A stretch of 64,000 bases of DNA from Brevibacillus brevis (GCF_900637055.1 NZ_LR134338.1:3234001-3298000), one strand, 5' to 3'; shown: positions 11,401-22,565, counted from the stretch's first letter. A program made the numbers and translations. The notes: generated by a model from the letters alone, not told the origin.

Positions 11401-14400
11401 CGATTTGCGATGGCTCAACACCTTTCTCACGCAAAACGGATGCGAGCTGATTCGCTCTTTCATTCAACTCTTGGTACGACATTCGCTGCCCTTGGAATAC
11501 AAGCGCTGTTTGATCGGGCATTTTTGCCGCCAGTTCTTCAAAAAGCTGTTGAAGGGTTTTGTCTTTGGCGTATTCTCTGTCCGTACGATTGAACTCCACC
11601 AGTAACAGCTGCTTCTCTTCTTCCGTCAGCATTTCAATCTCTTGCAGCATCCGATCAGGATGGGCCGCAATGCTTTTCAGGATTTGCAAGAAGTGGCGGG
11701 ACATCCTGTCTACCGTATCTTTTTTGAACAGCTTGGTGCTGTATTCCAATCGCAAAAACAGGTCTGTTTCACGCTCGGTCATATGAAACGACAGGTCGAA
11801 TTTCGCTATCGAAGGAGCACTGCCGGATTCATAAGGGCGATAGACCAGTTGATCCAGCGTTTTTGGGTTCAGTTCATCAGTTTGTAGGATGAACATGGTG
11901 TCAAACAGTGGATTACGTCCCGGGTCACGCTGAATGCCAAGCTTTTCAACAAGACTTTCAAACGGGTAATCCTGATGATCATAGGCATCCAAGGCATTCT
12001 GCTTGACTTCCATCAGAAACTCCTTGAAGGTCTTTTCGGATGTCGGTTTGTTTCTGATCGCCAGTGTGTTGACGAACATTCCCACAACGGGCGCAAGCTC
12101 AGATCTTGACCTGCCGGAAATCGGCGTTCCCACAATGATGTCATCCTGCCCGGAATACTTCGAGAGCAGCACATTGTAGGCTGCCAGCAAAACCATGAAC
12201 AGCGTCGTTTTGGTTTCTGTCGCCAGCTCTAGCAGGGCATCCCGCAGTTGGTGGCCAGTTGAAAGCGCGATGTGGCTACCTTCAAAGCTTTTTACGGCTG
12301 GTCGCGGGTAATCCGTCTGTAAATCCACGGCTGAAATGTCTCCTGCAAACGTACGAAGCCAATACTCTTCCTGTTGCTTGAAGGCATCTGACTGAAACAA
12401 GCCCTGCTGCCAGACAGAAAAATCCTTGTACTGAATGCGCACCTCTGGCAAATTTCTTCCCTGGTACAATTCAGCTAGCTCATTGAACATGATCGTGACC
12501 GATGCAGCATCTGCGGCGATATGATGCATGTCATAAAGGAGAAGATGACGCTCATCCGAAATTTTCACCAAGCCCATGCGGATCAATGGCGGAACAGAAA
12601 GATCAAATGGACGGACAAACGAGTAGAAAATTTCATCGATCTGATGCGCCTCCGCTGTTTGATACTCCATTTCCACTTTCACATGGCTATGAATTTTTTG
12701 GACCAGCTCACCCCCGACCATCTCAAATGACGTTCTCCAGATGTCGTGTCGATCCACCAATGCTTGCAGCGCATACGCCAATTGCTCGCGAACCAGCTTG
12801 CCTTCCAGCATGATCATGCCAGGCGTATTGTAGCTAATGCCGGCCCCTTCAAGTTGATAGAGCAGATACATTCGCTGCTGGGCTGATGATACCGGGTAGT
12901 AATCTCGCGGCTCTGCTGGTTGAATGGATGCATCTGATGCAGCTTCGCTGTTTTCAATCAATCGGGACAAGGCACGAACAGTTGGAGAACCAAAGAAATG
13001 CTTCAGTGAAAGATCAACTCGAAACTCTCGATGCACGTGCGCCACTACCGTCATAGCTTTCAAAGAATGTCCACCCAGCTCAAAAAAGTTATCCATCACG
13101 CCGATGCCGGAGATGCCAAGGACGTTTTCCCATATCTTTGCCAGTATTGCCTCTACTTCATTGGCAGGCGCGACATACTCCACACCTGTTGCAGGCTTTC
13201 CTTCAGGCTTCGGCAGCGCTTTGCGATCGATCTTGCCATTTGGCGTGAGCGGGAAAGCATTCAGTTGAACCAGATAGGTTGGGACCATATACGCTGGCAG
13301 TTCTTGCGATAGATGTGTTCGAAGAGCCACTTCCGAGATGTTTTCTTTACTGGTGAAATAGGCAGTCAGAAACGCGTCCCCGCTTCCATCCGGATAAGCG
13401 ACGACAATCGCTTCATTTGTCGTTTCATAGCTGAGAAGAACCGATTCGATCTCCCCGATCTCTATCCGGTATCCTCTCACTTTTACCTGTTCATCCAGGC
13501 GTCCTATGAATTCAATCGTACCGTCAGGGAGCCATCTGCCAAGGTCGCCTGTCTTGTACATGCGTTCACCTGGCTTAAATGGATTGGAAACAAACTTCTC
13601 CTCGGTAAGCTCTGGTTTGTTCCAATATCCGCGTGCCAACCCGAGTCCGCCAATGCATATCTCTCCCACTACACCAATTGGTAGCAGCTGGTGCGAATGG
13701 TCCACAATGTATATGCTTGTATTTGCGATTGGTCGTCCAATGGTGATCGGAGCATCTGGGAGCGCATCGCACAAATAGGTGGCGATAACGCTGCTTTCTG
13801 TCGGACCATACGCATTGATTGTAATCATCTGCGGATTCATTTCTTTGCACATCTCAACCAGCTTCGGCGATAGCTTTTCTCCCCCGAGCATGGTCATTTT
13901 CAGTGGACTGATCTCTTCGGTGGTGCTGCATTCCAAAATCGCTTGGAACAAACTTGGCACGCACACCGTGTAGCTGCAACTCCAGATTGAGATCAGGTTT
14001 TTGAGCGCGATTGGATCTTTGGCTTCTTCATCCTTCGTCAAGACAACAGTTGAACCAGATAGAATCAATGCAAAGAAAGTAAGGGCAAAAGCATCAAAGG
14101 CAAAGGAGAGAACCAACAAACCTCTGTCATGGACAGATAAAGCAAGCTCTTCTTTGTTCCACGTGGCACTGTTGACAATACCTTTATGCTCCCCCATGAC
14201 CCCTTTTGGCTTACCTGTCGTACCCGATGTGTAAATGATATAAGCCAGATTGGTAGCCGTATGAATCGGGTCAAGGTTTGTGGTGATACGAGAATAGTTA
14301 CTCTTATCCTCCAAATACAGGCATTCCACTCCAGCAGCAATCTTTGTTCCAAGATGCTCATGAGTAAGTACGAGACGAGCTTCGCAATCTTCCAGCATAT

Positions 14401-17400
14401 AAGCAATGCGATCATTCGGATAATCTGGGTCGATAGGAACATATGCCCCACCAGCCTTGAGAATGGCAAGGATTCCAATCACCATCTCCAAGGAACGATT
14501 GGCCATAATCCCAACTCGTTGGTCAGCCTTTACTCCTTTTTTCCGTAATGTACGAGCAAGCTGATTAGCCTTCTTATTGAGCTCCTGATATGTCAACTTC
14601 TTGTCCCCGCAAACCAGTGCGATTTGATCAGGGGTTTTCAGCACTTGTTCTTCAAATAGCTGGGGAAGTGTGCTTTCCAACTGAACAGGCTTCACTGTGT
14701 CGTTGAAATGGACCAGCAATTCCTGCTTTTCCTGCTCGGTGAGCATCTCCATCTCGTAGAGAGCCAAGTCCGTGTTCCGGATGACTTCTTGCAAGATTTG
14801 GATGTAGTGACGCGACATGCGTTCGATGGTCTCCTGCTTGAACAGCTTGGTGCAAAATTCGAAGCAGAACATTAGACCGGCATGGTCTTGGGTTGCTTCG
14901 AGAGTCAAATCGAACTTCGCCATTTTGCCCTCTGGCACGTAAGGCGTCACTGTCATGCCCTCGATCTTGATCGGATCGGCATCCATGTTTTGCAAAATGA
15001 ACAAGGTGTCAAACAATGGATTGCGGCTTCGATTTCGACTGACCGCCAGCTTTTCAACGAGCTCCTCAAACGGGTACTCCCCATGCTCAAAAGCAGCGAG
15101 TGTATTGTCCTTTACTTCTCGTAAAAATTGCTTGAAGCTTTTGGTTGCCACGGGCTGGTTTCTCATTGCCAGCGTGTTTACGAACATACCCGTGATGCTT
15201 TCCGTGTCAGGGTGTGTTCTTCCAGCTGTCACGGTTCCGACCACCATGTCTTCTTGCCCGGAGTATTTCGCGAGCAAAACATGGTAGGCTGCCATGAGCA
15301 CCATGTAGAGCGTCGTACCAGTATCGGCCGCCACTCGTTGCAAACCATCTAGCAGCTGTTTTTCTGTGCGGAATAGATAACGTTCGCCCTCAAAGCTTTG
15401 AACAGACGGTCGAGAGTAGTCCAAAGGCAGGTTCAAGACAGGAATTTCACCAGCGAATCGCTCGGTCCAATACGCTTCTTGCTTTCTGTATTCATCTGTC
15501 TGTGCCAAACCTTTTTCCCAAACCGTGAAGTCTTTATATTGAATGCGTTGCTCTGGCAAAGATTTGTCTTGATAGAGCTGCGCAAGATCATTCAGGATGA
15601 TTTGCGATGACACGCCATCCGAGATGATATGGTGCATATCGATGATCATGACATGGCGCCGCTCTCCCAGTTTGACCAGTCCAACCCGACTTAGCGGCGC
15701 TTTTTCCAAATCAAACGGACGCATGAAATCCGTGATGACTTGATTCAAACGATCTTCTGTTGCTGCCGTGTAGGTGATTGGCAGTTTGCATTCCGGATGG
15801 ATGCGTTGAACCGGCTCGCCGTTGATGGTATGAAAGGACGTTCGCAGCGATTCATGACGATTCACCAGACTGGAAATGGCTTGCTCCAGCTGCTGCACAT
15901 TCAATTCCCCATCGAGTACCGTCACTACGGGCAGATTGTAAACCGTACTAGCCGGATCGAGCTGGTTTAAAATCAGCATGCGTTTTTGCGCAGAGGATAC
16001 TGGATAATGCTCTTGCATGACGACCCGCGGAATAGCGAGATACGTTCCTGCCTCTTCACCTTCCACATACTTGGCGATTTCTTGAATGGTTGGTCTGTCA
16101 AACAAGACGCGAAGCGGAACATCTGCTTGGCAGTCTTTTTGTATCCGGGAAATGAGATGAATCGCTTTTAGCGAATGACCCCCCAGCGTGAAAAAATTGT
16201 CCTGAATGCCAATCGGTGACACGCCGAGTACACTTTCCCAAATGGCTGTCATTTTCTGTTCCAGTTCGGTTGTCGGGGCGAGGTAATCCGCTCCCGTAAA
16301 TGCATTCCCCTCTGGTATGGGCAAAGCTCTTCTGTCTGTTTTTCCGTTAGGTGTGACCGGAATCCGCTCCAGCTTCATAAAGAAGGAAGGGATCATATAC
16401 TCCGGCAGCGTTCGCGATAAGTACGCACGCAGCTCCTCGTTGCTGACTTCTTCTGTCAAAACGACATAGGCGCACAAATACTTTCCGCCAGTCTCATCCG
16501 TTCTATCGATGACCACGGCTTCCTTAATCAAAGCGTGGTTGAGCAAGTGCGATTCGATCTCTCCCAGCTCGATACGATGACCCCTGATTTTCACCTGATG
16601 GTCGATTCGCCCTAAGAACTCGATATTGCCATCTGGCAACCAACGAGCGAGGTCACCCGTTCGATACATTCTTTCACCTGATTGATATGGGTTCTCGAGA
16701 AACTTCTCCGCAGTCAGCTCCGGATTGTGCAAATATCCTCTCCCTACGTTCGCACCAGAGATATACAGCTCCCCGACAATGCCCTCTGGTTTCATCTGAA
16801 GCTTTTCATCCAGGATATAAATGCCTGTGTTGCTGATCGGTTTTCCGATTGGCGGCAGCTCTGGTATATCCATACTCGGGTCCATCGTGTAGGTGGTCAC
16901 CACATGTGTCTCCGACGGCCCGTAATGATTGTGTAAAAATACGTGATGGTTCCGCAGATATTTCTGTAGCTCATGAGTGACGACGAGCTGTTCTCCGGCT
17001 GTGATAATGTGCTTGACGCAACGCGGGAAGCTTTGCGTATAATCTTTTTCGTTAAAGATAAATTTCAAGAAGGTTACAGGGAGGGACAAAATGCTGATCT
17101 GTTTTTCCTGGATAAAGGCAAACAGTTTTTCTACGTGACGTCTCATCTCATTCGTGATGAGATAGAGCTGTCCCCCGGAAAGCAGCGTCGAGAAAATCTC
17201 CTGGTAGCAAACATCAAAGCTGCATGTGGTATACTGCAATACTTTTTCATGAAACTCGATGTTGGTTTTGGCAAACGTAAAGTGCATCAGATTTGCCATG
17301 TTTTTATGCTCAAGCATGACGCCTTTTGGTTTCCCTGTCGTTCCTGAAGTGTAGATGATATAAAACAAGTCATCCGGTTGATTGATCGTTTCGACAGACG

Positions 17401-19192
17401 CACTGCTCTCTTCCCAGATGGCTGGAGCGCAGATATCTATTTTTTCAGTGGAAGCAGAGACTTTCTCGAGTAGATGATGCTGCGTCACTACCAATTGAGT
17501 CCCGCTATGTTCGAGCATGTAGGCAATTCGTTCTTCTGGCAGCTCCGGATCAATCGGTACAAACGCACCACCGGCTTTCAAAACCCCAAGAATTCCGACA
17601 ATCATCTCGATCGAACGATCCATCATCGTACCAACCAGACTGTCTGCTACAATCCCTTTTCTTCTCAAAAATCTGGCGAGCTGATTGGACTTCTCATCTA
17701 GCTCACGATATGTCAATTGCTGTTCTCCGAATACGACAGCAACCTGATTAGGTGTCCTTTCCACCTGTTCCATAAAGAGCTCGCGTATAGTTTTCGTTGG
17801 ATAGGCAGCTGAAGTAGCAAGGTTTTTGGCCATTAATTGTTGTTTTTCAGTATCTGTCAGCATGGTAACCTGTTGAAGGGTGATCTTCGGATTTTTTGCC
17901 ACGCAAGCCGCGATCTGCTTGAAGTGTCCAGCCATTTTCTGGATAAAGGCTTCGTCGAAAACAGCAGCATTATAATCAAACCGCATCGCAATCTCTTCTT
18001 TGGGCATTACCATGACGGTCATGTCATAATTGGTAGGCTCAAACATCTCGACATCAGAAATGGTAAAGCCTACTTGCTGTGTCGCTGCCTTTTTCTGCAA
18101 GGCCTCCACTAACGGATAGTTTTCGATGACCATCAGGTGATCGATCAAATCTTTCTTCAATACAGAATCGTTTTGTATATCGTACAAAGGAACATGCTCA
18201 TATGGCTGGGATTGCAGTGTTCTTTGGTGCACACCCTGTATCAAGTCGGCAAAGGTTTGATCGTTTTTCGCTTGGATGCGGAATGGAATGGTATTGATAA
18301 ACAACCCTACCATTTTGTCGATTCCGACGATTTCAGTTGGACGCCCGGATACGACAGAGCCGAAGAGCACATCATTCGTAGCGTTATAGGATTGGAGCAG
18401 AATCCCCCATAAGGTTTGAATCACAGTCGGCAAGGTCACTTGATTTTGACTTGCGATCGCAGAAAGCTGCTGCTTCAGCATACGGTCCAGCACAAAGCGA
18501 TATTGCGCTGGTAGAAAGGCATTGCTAGAAGACTTCCCAAATTTCGGCAAGGAAGTTTGCTGTTCAAACTGTCCCAAATAGTCTCTCCAATATGCGAGAG
18601 CAGCCTCTTTATCTTGCTTTTCCAGCCAGAGAATAAATTGGCTGTAAGGCTGCACCGGATCAAGTGAAATCGGTGCCCCGTTTTTTAAGGATAAATAGAC
18701 GGAAAGCAAGTCATCAAAAATAATGCTAAAGCACCAACCATCCATGAGTATGTGATGAAAACTCCAGATGATTTGGTATTCGCTCTCCGTCATTTGGAAA
18801 ATAGCCACTCTCATCAACGAATCTTTCGCCAGATGAAAGGTTTTCTCTTGGTCATTCCTTTTGTATTGTGTGTAGCGCTGCCGCTTTTCTTGCTCGTCGT
18901 ATGCCGTTAAATCGCAAAATAGGATGGGAACGGGCCGTTCTTTCAAGACAACCTGCAAAGGCTGCTTTAATTTTTCATAGAGAAACAGCGTACGGAACAC
19001 ATCATATCTCTCTACCAGCACATGCAAGCTATTGGTAAACAAACCAACATCAAGATCGCCCTGAATCGAAATGGACATCTGCACAAGATGAGAGTTATGT
19101 TCTTCATCTAGCAAGGCGTGAAATAACATTCCCTCTTGCATGGGCGTCAATAAATACATATCTTGTACTTGTTCTTTGCTAAAAATACTCAT
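8408..19192 (-). CDS. tycB: Tyrocidine synthetase 2 (TycB), three-module NRPS with terminal epimerase
   Basis: The protein has 3594 residues, close to the 3587 of known TycB, and adds residues 2-4 of tyrocidine (Pro, aromatic, D-aromatic). Domain order is C-A-T-C-A-T-C-A-T-E. T-domain motifs lie near residues 1002 (GGHSLKA), 2036 (GGHSLKA) and 3077 (GGDSIKA, the form that precedes E domains). The A-domain specificity residues are D-V-Q-L-I-A-H-V-V (Pro), D-A-L-V-M-G-A-V-I and D-G-A-Y-S-G-E-V-V; the last two fit positions where tyrocidines vary between Phe and Trp. C motifs are HHILMDG, HHIISDG and, unusually, HHIAADA in the third. The E domain has HHLVVDG. The start has GAGGTG eight bases upstream. 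The N-terminus and the acidic C-terminal tail (SMEELENILEMI) look like docking (COM) segments for TycA and TycC. Confidence 0.97.
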   Translation of the reverse strand: MSIFSKEQVQDMYLLTPMQEGMLFHALLDEEHNSHLVQMSISIQGDLDVGLFTNSLHVLVERYDVFRTLFLYEKLKQPLQVVLKERPVPILFCDLTAYDEQEKRQRYTQYKRNDQEKTFHLAKDSLMRVAIFQMTESEYQIIWSFHHILMDGWCFSIIFDDLLSVYLSLKNGAPISLDPVQPYSQFILWLEKQDKEAALAYWRDYLGQFEQQTSLPKFGKSSSNAFLPAQYRFVLDRMLKQQLSAIASQNQVTLPTVIQTLWGILLQSYNATNDVLFGSVVSGRPTEIVGIDKMVGLFINTIPFRIQAKNDQTFADLIQGVHQRTLQSQPYEHVPLYDIQNDSVLKKDLIDHLMVIENYPLVEALQKKAATQQVGFTISDVEMFEPTNYDMTVMVMPKEEIAMRFDYNAAVFDEAFIQKMAGHFKQIAACVAKNPKITLQQVTMLTDTEKQQLMAKNLATSAAYPTKTIRELFMEQVERTPNQVAVVFGEQQLTYRELDEKSNQLARFLRRKGIVADSLVGTMMDRSIEMIVGILGVLKAGGAFVPIDPELPEERIAYMLEHSGTQLVVTQHHLLEKVSASTEKIDICAPAIWEESSASVETINQPDDLFYIIYTSGTTGKPKGVMLEHKNMANLMHFTFAKTNIEFHEKVLQYTTCSFDVCYQEIFSTLLSGGQLYLITNEMRRHVEKLFAFIQEKQISILSLPVTFLKFIFNEKDYTQSFPRCVKHIITAGEQLVVTHELQKYLRNHHVFLHNHYGPSETHVVTTYTMDPSMDIPELPPIGKPISNTGIYILDEKLQMKPEGIVGELYISGANVGRGYLHNPELTAEKFLENPYQSGERMYRTGDLARWLPDGNIEFLGRIDHQVKIRGHRIELGEIESHLLNHALIKEAVVIDRTDETGGKYLCAYVVLTEEVSNEELRAYLSRTLPEYMIPSFFMKLERIPVTPNGKTDRRALPIPEGNAFTGADYLAPTTELEQKMTAIWESVLGVSPIGIQDNFFTLGGHSLKAIHLISRIQKDCQADVPLRVLFDRPTIQEIAKYVEGEEAGTYLAIPRVVMQEHYPVSSAQKRMLILNQLDPASTVYNLPVVTVLDGELNVQQLEQAISSLVNRHESLRTSFHTINGEPVQRIHPECKLPITYTAATEDRLNQVITDFMRPFDLEKAPLSRVGLVKLGERRHVMIIDMHHIISDGVSSQIILNDLAQLYQDKSLPEQRIQYKDFTVWEKGLAQTDEYRKQEAYWTERFAGEIPVLNLPLDYSRPSVQSFEGERYLFRTEKQLLDGLQRVAADTGTTLYMVLMAAYHVLLAKYSGQEDMVVGTVTAGRTHPDTESITGMFVNTLAMRNQPVATKSFKQFLREVKDNTLAAFEHGEYPFEELVEKLAVSRNRSRNPLFDTLFILQNMDADPIKIEGMTVTPYVPEGKMAKFDLTLEATQDHAGLMFCFEFCTKLFKQETIERMSRHYIQILQEVIRNTDLALYEMEMLTEQEKQELLVHFNDTVKPVQLESTLPQLFEEQVLKTPDQIALVCGDKKLTYQELNKKANQLARTLRKKGVKADQRVGIMANRSLEMVIGILAILKAGGAYVPIDPDYPNDRIAYMLEDCEARLVLTHEHLGTKIAAGVECLYLEDKSNYSRITTNLDPIHTATNLAYIIYTSGTTGKPKGVMGEHKGIVNSATWNKEELALSVHDRGLLVLSFAFDAFALTFFALILSGSTVVLTKDEEAKDPIALKNLISIWSCSYTVCVPSLFQAILECSTTEEISPLKMTMLGGEKLSPKLVEMCKEMNPQMITINAYGPTESSVIATYLCDALPDAPITIGRPIANTSIYIVDHSHQLLPIGVVGEICIGGLGLARGYWNKPELTEEKFVSNPFKPGERMYKTGDLGRWLPDGTIEFIGRLDEQVKVRGYRIEIGEIESVLLSYETTNEAIVVAYPDGSGDAFLTAYFTSKENISEVALRTHLSQELPAYMVPTYLVQLNAFPLTPNGKIDRKALPKPEGKPATGVEYVAPANEVEAILAKIWENVLGISGIGVMDNFFELGGHSLKAMTVVAHVHREFRVDLSLKHFFGSPTVRALSRLIENSEAASDASIQPAEPRDYYPVSSAQQRMYLLYQLEGAGISYNTPGMIMLEGKLVREQLAYALQALVDRHDIWRTSFEMVGGELVQKIHSHVKVEMEYQTAEAHQIDEIFYSFVRPFDLSVPPLIRMGLVKISDERHLLLYDMHHIAADAASVTIMFNELAELYQGRNLPEVRIQYKDFSVWQQGLFQSDAFKQQEEYWLRTFAGDISAVDLQTDYPRPAVKSFEGSHIALSTGHQLRDALLELATETKTTLFMVLLAAYNVLLSKYSGQDDIIVGTPISGRSRSELAPVVGMFVNTLAIRNKPTSEKTFKEFLMEVKQNALDAYDHQDYPFESLVEKLGIQRDPGRNPLFDTMFILQTDELNPKTLDQLVYRPYESGSAPSIAKFDLSFHMTERETDLFLRLEYSTKLFKKDTVDRMSRHFLQILKSIAAHPDRMLQEIEMLTEEEKQLLLVEFNRTDREYAKDKTLQQLFEELAAKMPDQTALVFQGQRMSYQELNERANQLASVLREKGVEPSQIVAMVLERSLEMVIAILAILKAGGAFLPIDPEYPEERIRYMMEDSQAKLMLTRFHLIPKVTSHAEIIDLGDSRNYSPQTDNLLCINKPSDLAYIIYTSGTTGKPKGVMIEHRAIINCLQWRRDEYGFRPEDKALQVFSFAFDGFVASLFAPLLGGAACVLPREEEAKDPIALKKLIASTGVTHYYGVPSLFQAILDCSTVADFPELRCVSLGGEKLPAQLVQKTKEKHPIIGINNEYGPTENSVVSTISRSIEPGQDITIGRPIANVKVYIVDAQHRLQPVGVVGELCIGGPGLARGYLNKPELTDEKFVVNPFEPEERMYKTGDLVKWRTDGTIEYVGRADEQVKVRGYRIEIGEIESAILAYENIDQAVVVARDDGSAAGQYLCAYLVAASEVSIAELRRHLAKELPAYMVPSFFIQLDKMPLTPNDKIDRKALPKPSQDVNSGREYEAPRNELEQLLATIWTDVLGIKQVGIKDNFFELGGDSIKAIQVSTRLYASGWTLAMKELFQHPSIEEVALHVTPNNRESDQGVVEGEIGLTPIQKWFFERNFTDRHHWNQAVMLYREEGFDAVLVQQAFHKIVEHHDALRMIYKQENGIMTQINQGLTDDRFRFYSFDVREHANSAAHIMELSDLIQSSIDLEQGPLVHLALFSTKEGDHLLIAIHHLVVDGVSWRILFEDFSSAYSQALQNQEIVLPKKTDSYKDWAAQLQSYAQSDELLREAAYWHNLESTTMPVALPTDFVTADRKQKHTHTVKVELTAQETENLLRHVHHAYHTEINDLLLTALGLTVKEWANTSCPVINLEGHGREDIQNEMNVTRTVGWFTSQFPVVLDMEKSEDLAYQIKQIKESLRRIPKKGIGYEILRTMTSSKTQLSLSFALQPEISFNYLGQFDSDVKSGGYTFSPLGTGQLFSPESERVFLLDISGLIENGKLQVSFGYSRLQYKEETMTNLAYSYRNHLLRIIEHCMAKEEGELTPSDLGDDDLSMEELENILEMI

Positions 19193-19286
19193 TCCGGCAC
19201 CTCGATATCGACAATATTTGTCAAATTTGTATAAAAATGTAAATTAAGAACGTGTCTTACCCCATGAAATATTAGCAAGTGCATAT

Positions 19287-22200
19287 TTAGTTAAGCGTAT
19301 TGGCAAGCACTTCGAAGATGTCGTCCATTTCTTCCATTTGAAGTCCTTTTAGACTAAAGTCACTGGGAGTCCGTTCGACTTCTTTTTTCTGTACGCAATG
19401 TGTAATGATTGACCGGAGATGTTTTTGATAGTTCTCACTCAATTGATGGATGGATTCTTCTCTAAACTGCTCCTCGCTGTAAGTAAACGTGATGAGAAGC
19501 TCCCCACCTTCAATTCTTCCTGTAATATTCAAGGCGGTATAAATCTCCGAATCGGGACTCAGATTGTTCTTCCCATCCGCACCGAGCGTGTTGCCTGAAC
19601 TATAAGGAGAACGGGTAAACAGTTCGCTGTTAAGACCAGAGTCAAATTGACCCAAGTAGTTAAACGTCACTTCGGGTTGCAAGGAAAAGGACAAGGAACC
19701 TCGTCTTTCTGGTTCTGTCATATATTTCAAAATTTCATAACCAATGCCTTTATTTGGGATCTTCCTCAGGTTTTCTTTCGTGCATTTTATATGGTTAGGT
19801 AAGTGATTCATTTGACTCACATCTAATAAAACTGGATATTGGGACGTAAACCATCCTATTGTTCTTGTCACGTTAGCGTGTTCGATCACATCCTCGCGCC
19901 CGTGCCCTTCCAGATTAATCACGATTTGGTCAAGCCTGCCCCACTCTGCAACAGCTAGCCCCAACGCTGCCAGTAACAAATCATTGATTTCTGTTTGATA
20001 AGCAGAATTTGCCTGTTTCAACAATTGTTCGGTTTCCGCTGCTAACAATCCGACCTGTATGTTTCGGGTACTCTTCTGTTTGCAGCCTACCGTTTCATAG
20101 TCTTTTGGAAGGGACGCATTCCTAGCTCCGGATTCAAGATTCTCCCAATACGGGATTTCCCTCATCAACGCATCACTATTCGCGTAGTCGTTCAGCCACA
20201 CTGTCCAATCTTTAAAAGAATCCGTTTTTTCTGGGAGAACGATTTCTTTTCCTGCGACTACCTGACTGTATGCAGTTGCTAAATCCTCAAACAGAATGCG
20301 CCAAGAGATTCCATCCATGACTAAATGATGGATGGCCAGGAATAAATGGTCGCCTTGGAGCGTATGAAACAAGGCTGCCTTTACCAACTGTCCCTCTTGT
20401 AAATTCATGCTGCTATGCAAACGTTTCGTTTCTTCTTCGATCGCTTTCTGGACATCCCAATGTGAGGTTAGATCATATTGAAGGAATTGATATAATTCAC
20501 TACCCAATCCACGATTCTGTTGAACGATACTCCCATTTTCGCGTTGATAGATCATACGGAGCGCATCGTGATGTGAAAGGATTTTATCCAGGGCCTTTCG
20601 GATGGCTTCAGGATCAAATCCCTGTTCGCGATACAACACATACGATTGATTCCAATGGGACATATTCGTAAAGTTCTTTTCAAAGAACCAGTGTTGAATC
20701 GGCGTTAACGCGACAGGACCTTCGATGATTCCCTGCTCGCTACTCCTCGTCGTACTTTTTACATAGAGAGCAACCTGTGAAATTGTCGGGTAATTCAGTA
20801 AATCTTTCGTGTCTAGTTTTCGTTGATAGGCATGCAAACGAGCAGCGACCTGGATCGCTTGAATGGAATCCCCACCAAGTGAGTAAAAATTATCGAGAAT
20901 CCCAATTTTTTCGATTCCCAATACCTCTTGCCACACGGTTGCGAGAATCTTTTCTGTTTGATTTCTGGGAGGTTCGTATGCAGGATTTGTCTCAGAAGTA
21001 ACATCCGGTTCTGGCAATGCTTTGCGATCAATTTTGTCATTTGGCGTGAGCGGCATTTTATCCAACTTCACGAAATAGGAAGGAAGCATGTACGCAGGAA
21101 GCTTTTGAGCGGCATATTCTCTGATCTGTGCAGGTGTTACTTCCTTTTGCGAAATAAAATAAGCGCACAAATAGGGTTGAGCATGTTGGTCTTCTCTAGC
21201 GATTACCACTGCCTCTTTTATTTGTTCATGTTTCAGCAAAACGGACTCGATTTCACCCAACTCAATCCGATGACCTCTGATTTTCACCTGATGGTCGATT
21301 CTACCGAGAAATTCGATTTCTCCAGACGGAAGCCATTTGGCCAGGTCTCCTGTCCTGTACATCTTCTCTCCTGGTACAAACGGATTATCTACAAATTTTT
21401 CGGCGGTCAAATCTGGACGATTCCAATATCCTCTGGCTAAGCCTACTCCACCTATGCACAATTCGCCTTCACTGCCAATTGGCTGCAATTGTAGCTCTTC
21501 ATTGACAATATAAGCGTACGTATTTTGAATCGGTTTACCGATTGGGATCGTTTGGTTGAGAAGCTCATTGGGAGGTGCCTCCCATATTGTCGCGCAAATG
21601 CTTGTTTCCGTAGGTCCGTATGCATTCACGTACCTGACTTTGTTTTTCCATCTATTCACTAAAGGGAAGTTGGCAGCTGAACCTGCCGTAATCATGATGC
21701 GGAGAGTAGTAATATGATCTGGGTTGAGGTGAGTTAAATAAGTAGGTGGCAACGTGATGATGGTTAATTCATTTTCATTCAAATAGTTTTCAAGACTGAT
21801 GAAATCATGAATTGTCTGTTTGGAAAGGATATAGAGGCTAGCACCGGTTAATAAAGCCATGAACATTTCCCATACCGATGCGTCAAAAGACATGCTGGCA
21901 AACTGTCCAATCCTGTCTGCAGGTGTAACGTCAAACGTATTTTGGAAGAATGATTGCAAATTCGCGATCCCTTTATGCTCCAGCATGGTTCCTTTCGGCT
22001 TGCCGGTTGTGCCTGAAGTATAGATGACATACGCCATGTCAGTAGGCTTGCTTGGCAAGTGAAGATTGGAATTTGGGCGAGAATCCAGCTGTTCTTCCTC
22101 GAGTACGACTACAGGACCACGGTATCCGACGTCATAAACAAGTTGGCTGACGTTTTTCTGGGTGATGACGATTTTAGTCTGACTGTCTTGCAGAATATAT

Positions 22201-22565
22201 TGAATCCGATCACGGGGATATTCGATATCGATGGGAACATACGCTCCGCCAGCCTTGAGGATGGCCAGAATAGCCGTAACATTTTCAATGGATTTCTCCA
22301 TCATCACACCGACAATGCTGTCTGTTGTAATTCCTTTTTCGATCAGAGCTCTTGCTAATTGGTTGGCCTTCTTGTTGAGCTCCTGGTAAGTTAAGCGCTC
22401 ATTTTCATAAACGATGGCAACTCGGTGTGGCACAGCTTCTGCTCGTTCCTCGAACAACTGATGAATCGACTTATCCTGTGGATATTCCGCCTTAGTATCA
22501 TTAAACAAGGCTACCTGTTCTTTTTCCCACTCCAAGTCGATGAGATTGGCCTGATTTGCTAACAT
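19287..22565 (-). CDS. tycA: Tyrocidine synthetase 1 (TycA), A-T-E initiation module
   Basis: This 1092-residue NRPS activates L-Phe, loads it on its carrier domain and epimerises it to D-Phe, starting tyrocidine synthesis. The A domain (about 1-520) has SGTTGKPKG, and its specificity residues D-A-W-T-I-A-A-I-C are the Phe code of TycA and GrsA. The T domain has GGDSIQA near residue 562. The E domain has HHLVMDG and EGHGRED. The C-terminal segment ([18 protein letters not shown]) is the donor docking helix for TycB. The frame is open a further 44 codons upstream, but the ATG at 22565 ([10 protein letters not shown]) is preceded by GGAGGGG at proper spacing and gives the expected length (known TycA: 1088). 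It is the first gene of the operon, 94 nt before tycB. Confidence 0.97.
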   Translation of the reverse strand: MLANQANLIDLEWEKEQVALFNDTKAEYPQDKSIHQLFEERAEAVPHRVAIVYENERLTYQELNKKANQLARALIEKGITTDSIVGVMMEKSIENVTAILAILKAGGAYVPIDIEYPRDRIQYILQDSQTKIVITQKNVSQLVYDVGYRGPVVVLEEEQLDSRPNSNLHLPSKPTDMAYVIYTSGTTGKPKGTMLEHKGIANLQSFFQNTFDVTPADRIGQFASMSFDASVWEMFMALLTGASLYILSKQTIHDFISLENYLNENELTIITLPPTYLTHLNPDHITTLRIMITAGSAANFPLVNRWKNKVRYVNAYGPTETSICATIWEAPPNELLNQTIPIGKPIQNTYAYIVNEELQLQPIGSEGELCIGGVGLARGYWNRPDLTAEKFVDNPFVPGEKMYRTGDLAKWLPSGEIEFLGRIDHQVKIRGHRIELGEIESVLLKHEQIKEAVVIAREDQHAQPYLCAYFISQKEVTPAQIREYAAQKLPAYMLPSYFVKLDKMPLTPNDKIDRKALPEPDVTSETNPAYEPPRNQTEKILATVWQEVLGIEKIGILDNFYSLGGDSIQAIQVAARLHAYQRKLDTKDLLNYPTISQVALYVKSTTRSSEQGIIEGPVALTPIQHWFFEKNFTNMSHWNQSYVLYREQGFDPEAIRKALDKILSHHDALRMIYQRENGSIVQQNRGLGSELYQFLQYDLTSHWDVQKAIEEETKRLHSSMNLQEGQLVKAALFHTLQGDHLFLAIHHLVMDGISWRILFEDLATAYSQVVAGKEIVLPEKTDSFKDWTVWLNDYANSDALMREIPYWENLESGARNASLPKDYETVGCKQKSTRNIQVGLLAAETEQLLKQANSAYQTEINDLLLAALGLAVAEWGRLDQIVINLEGHGREDVIEHANVTRTIGWFTSQYPVLLDVSQMNHLPNHIKCTKENLRKIPNKGIGYEILKYMTEPERRGSLSFSLQPEVTFNYLGQFDSGLNSELFTRSPYSSGNTLGADGKNNLSPDSEIYTALNITGRIEGGELLITFTYSEEQFREESIHQLSENYQKHLRSIITHCVQKKEVERTPSDFSLKGLQMEEMDDIFEVLANTLN

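Noticed and set aside
19193..19286. Independent promoter between tycA and tycB
   Set aside because: A TTGACA-like hexamer and small dyads (CGATATCG, GACAA/TTGTC) occur, but no -10 at proper spacing; the genes read as one operon.
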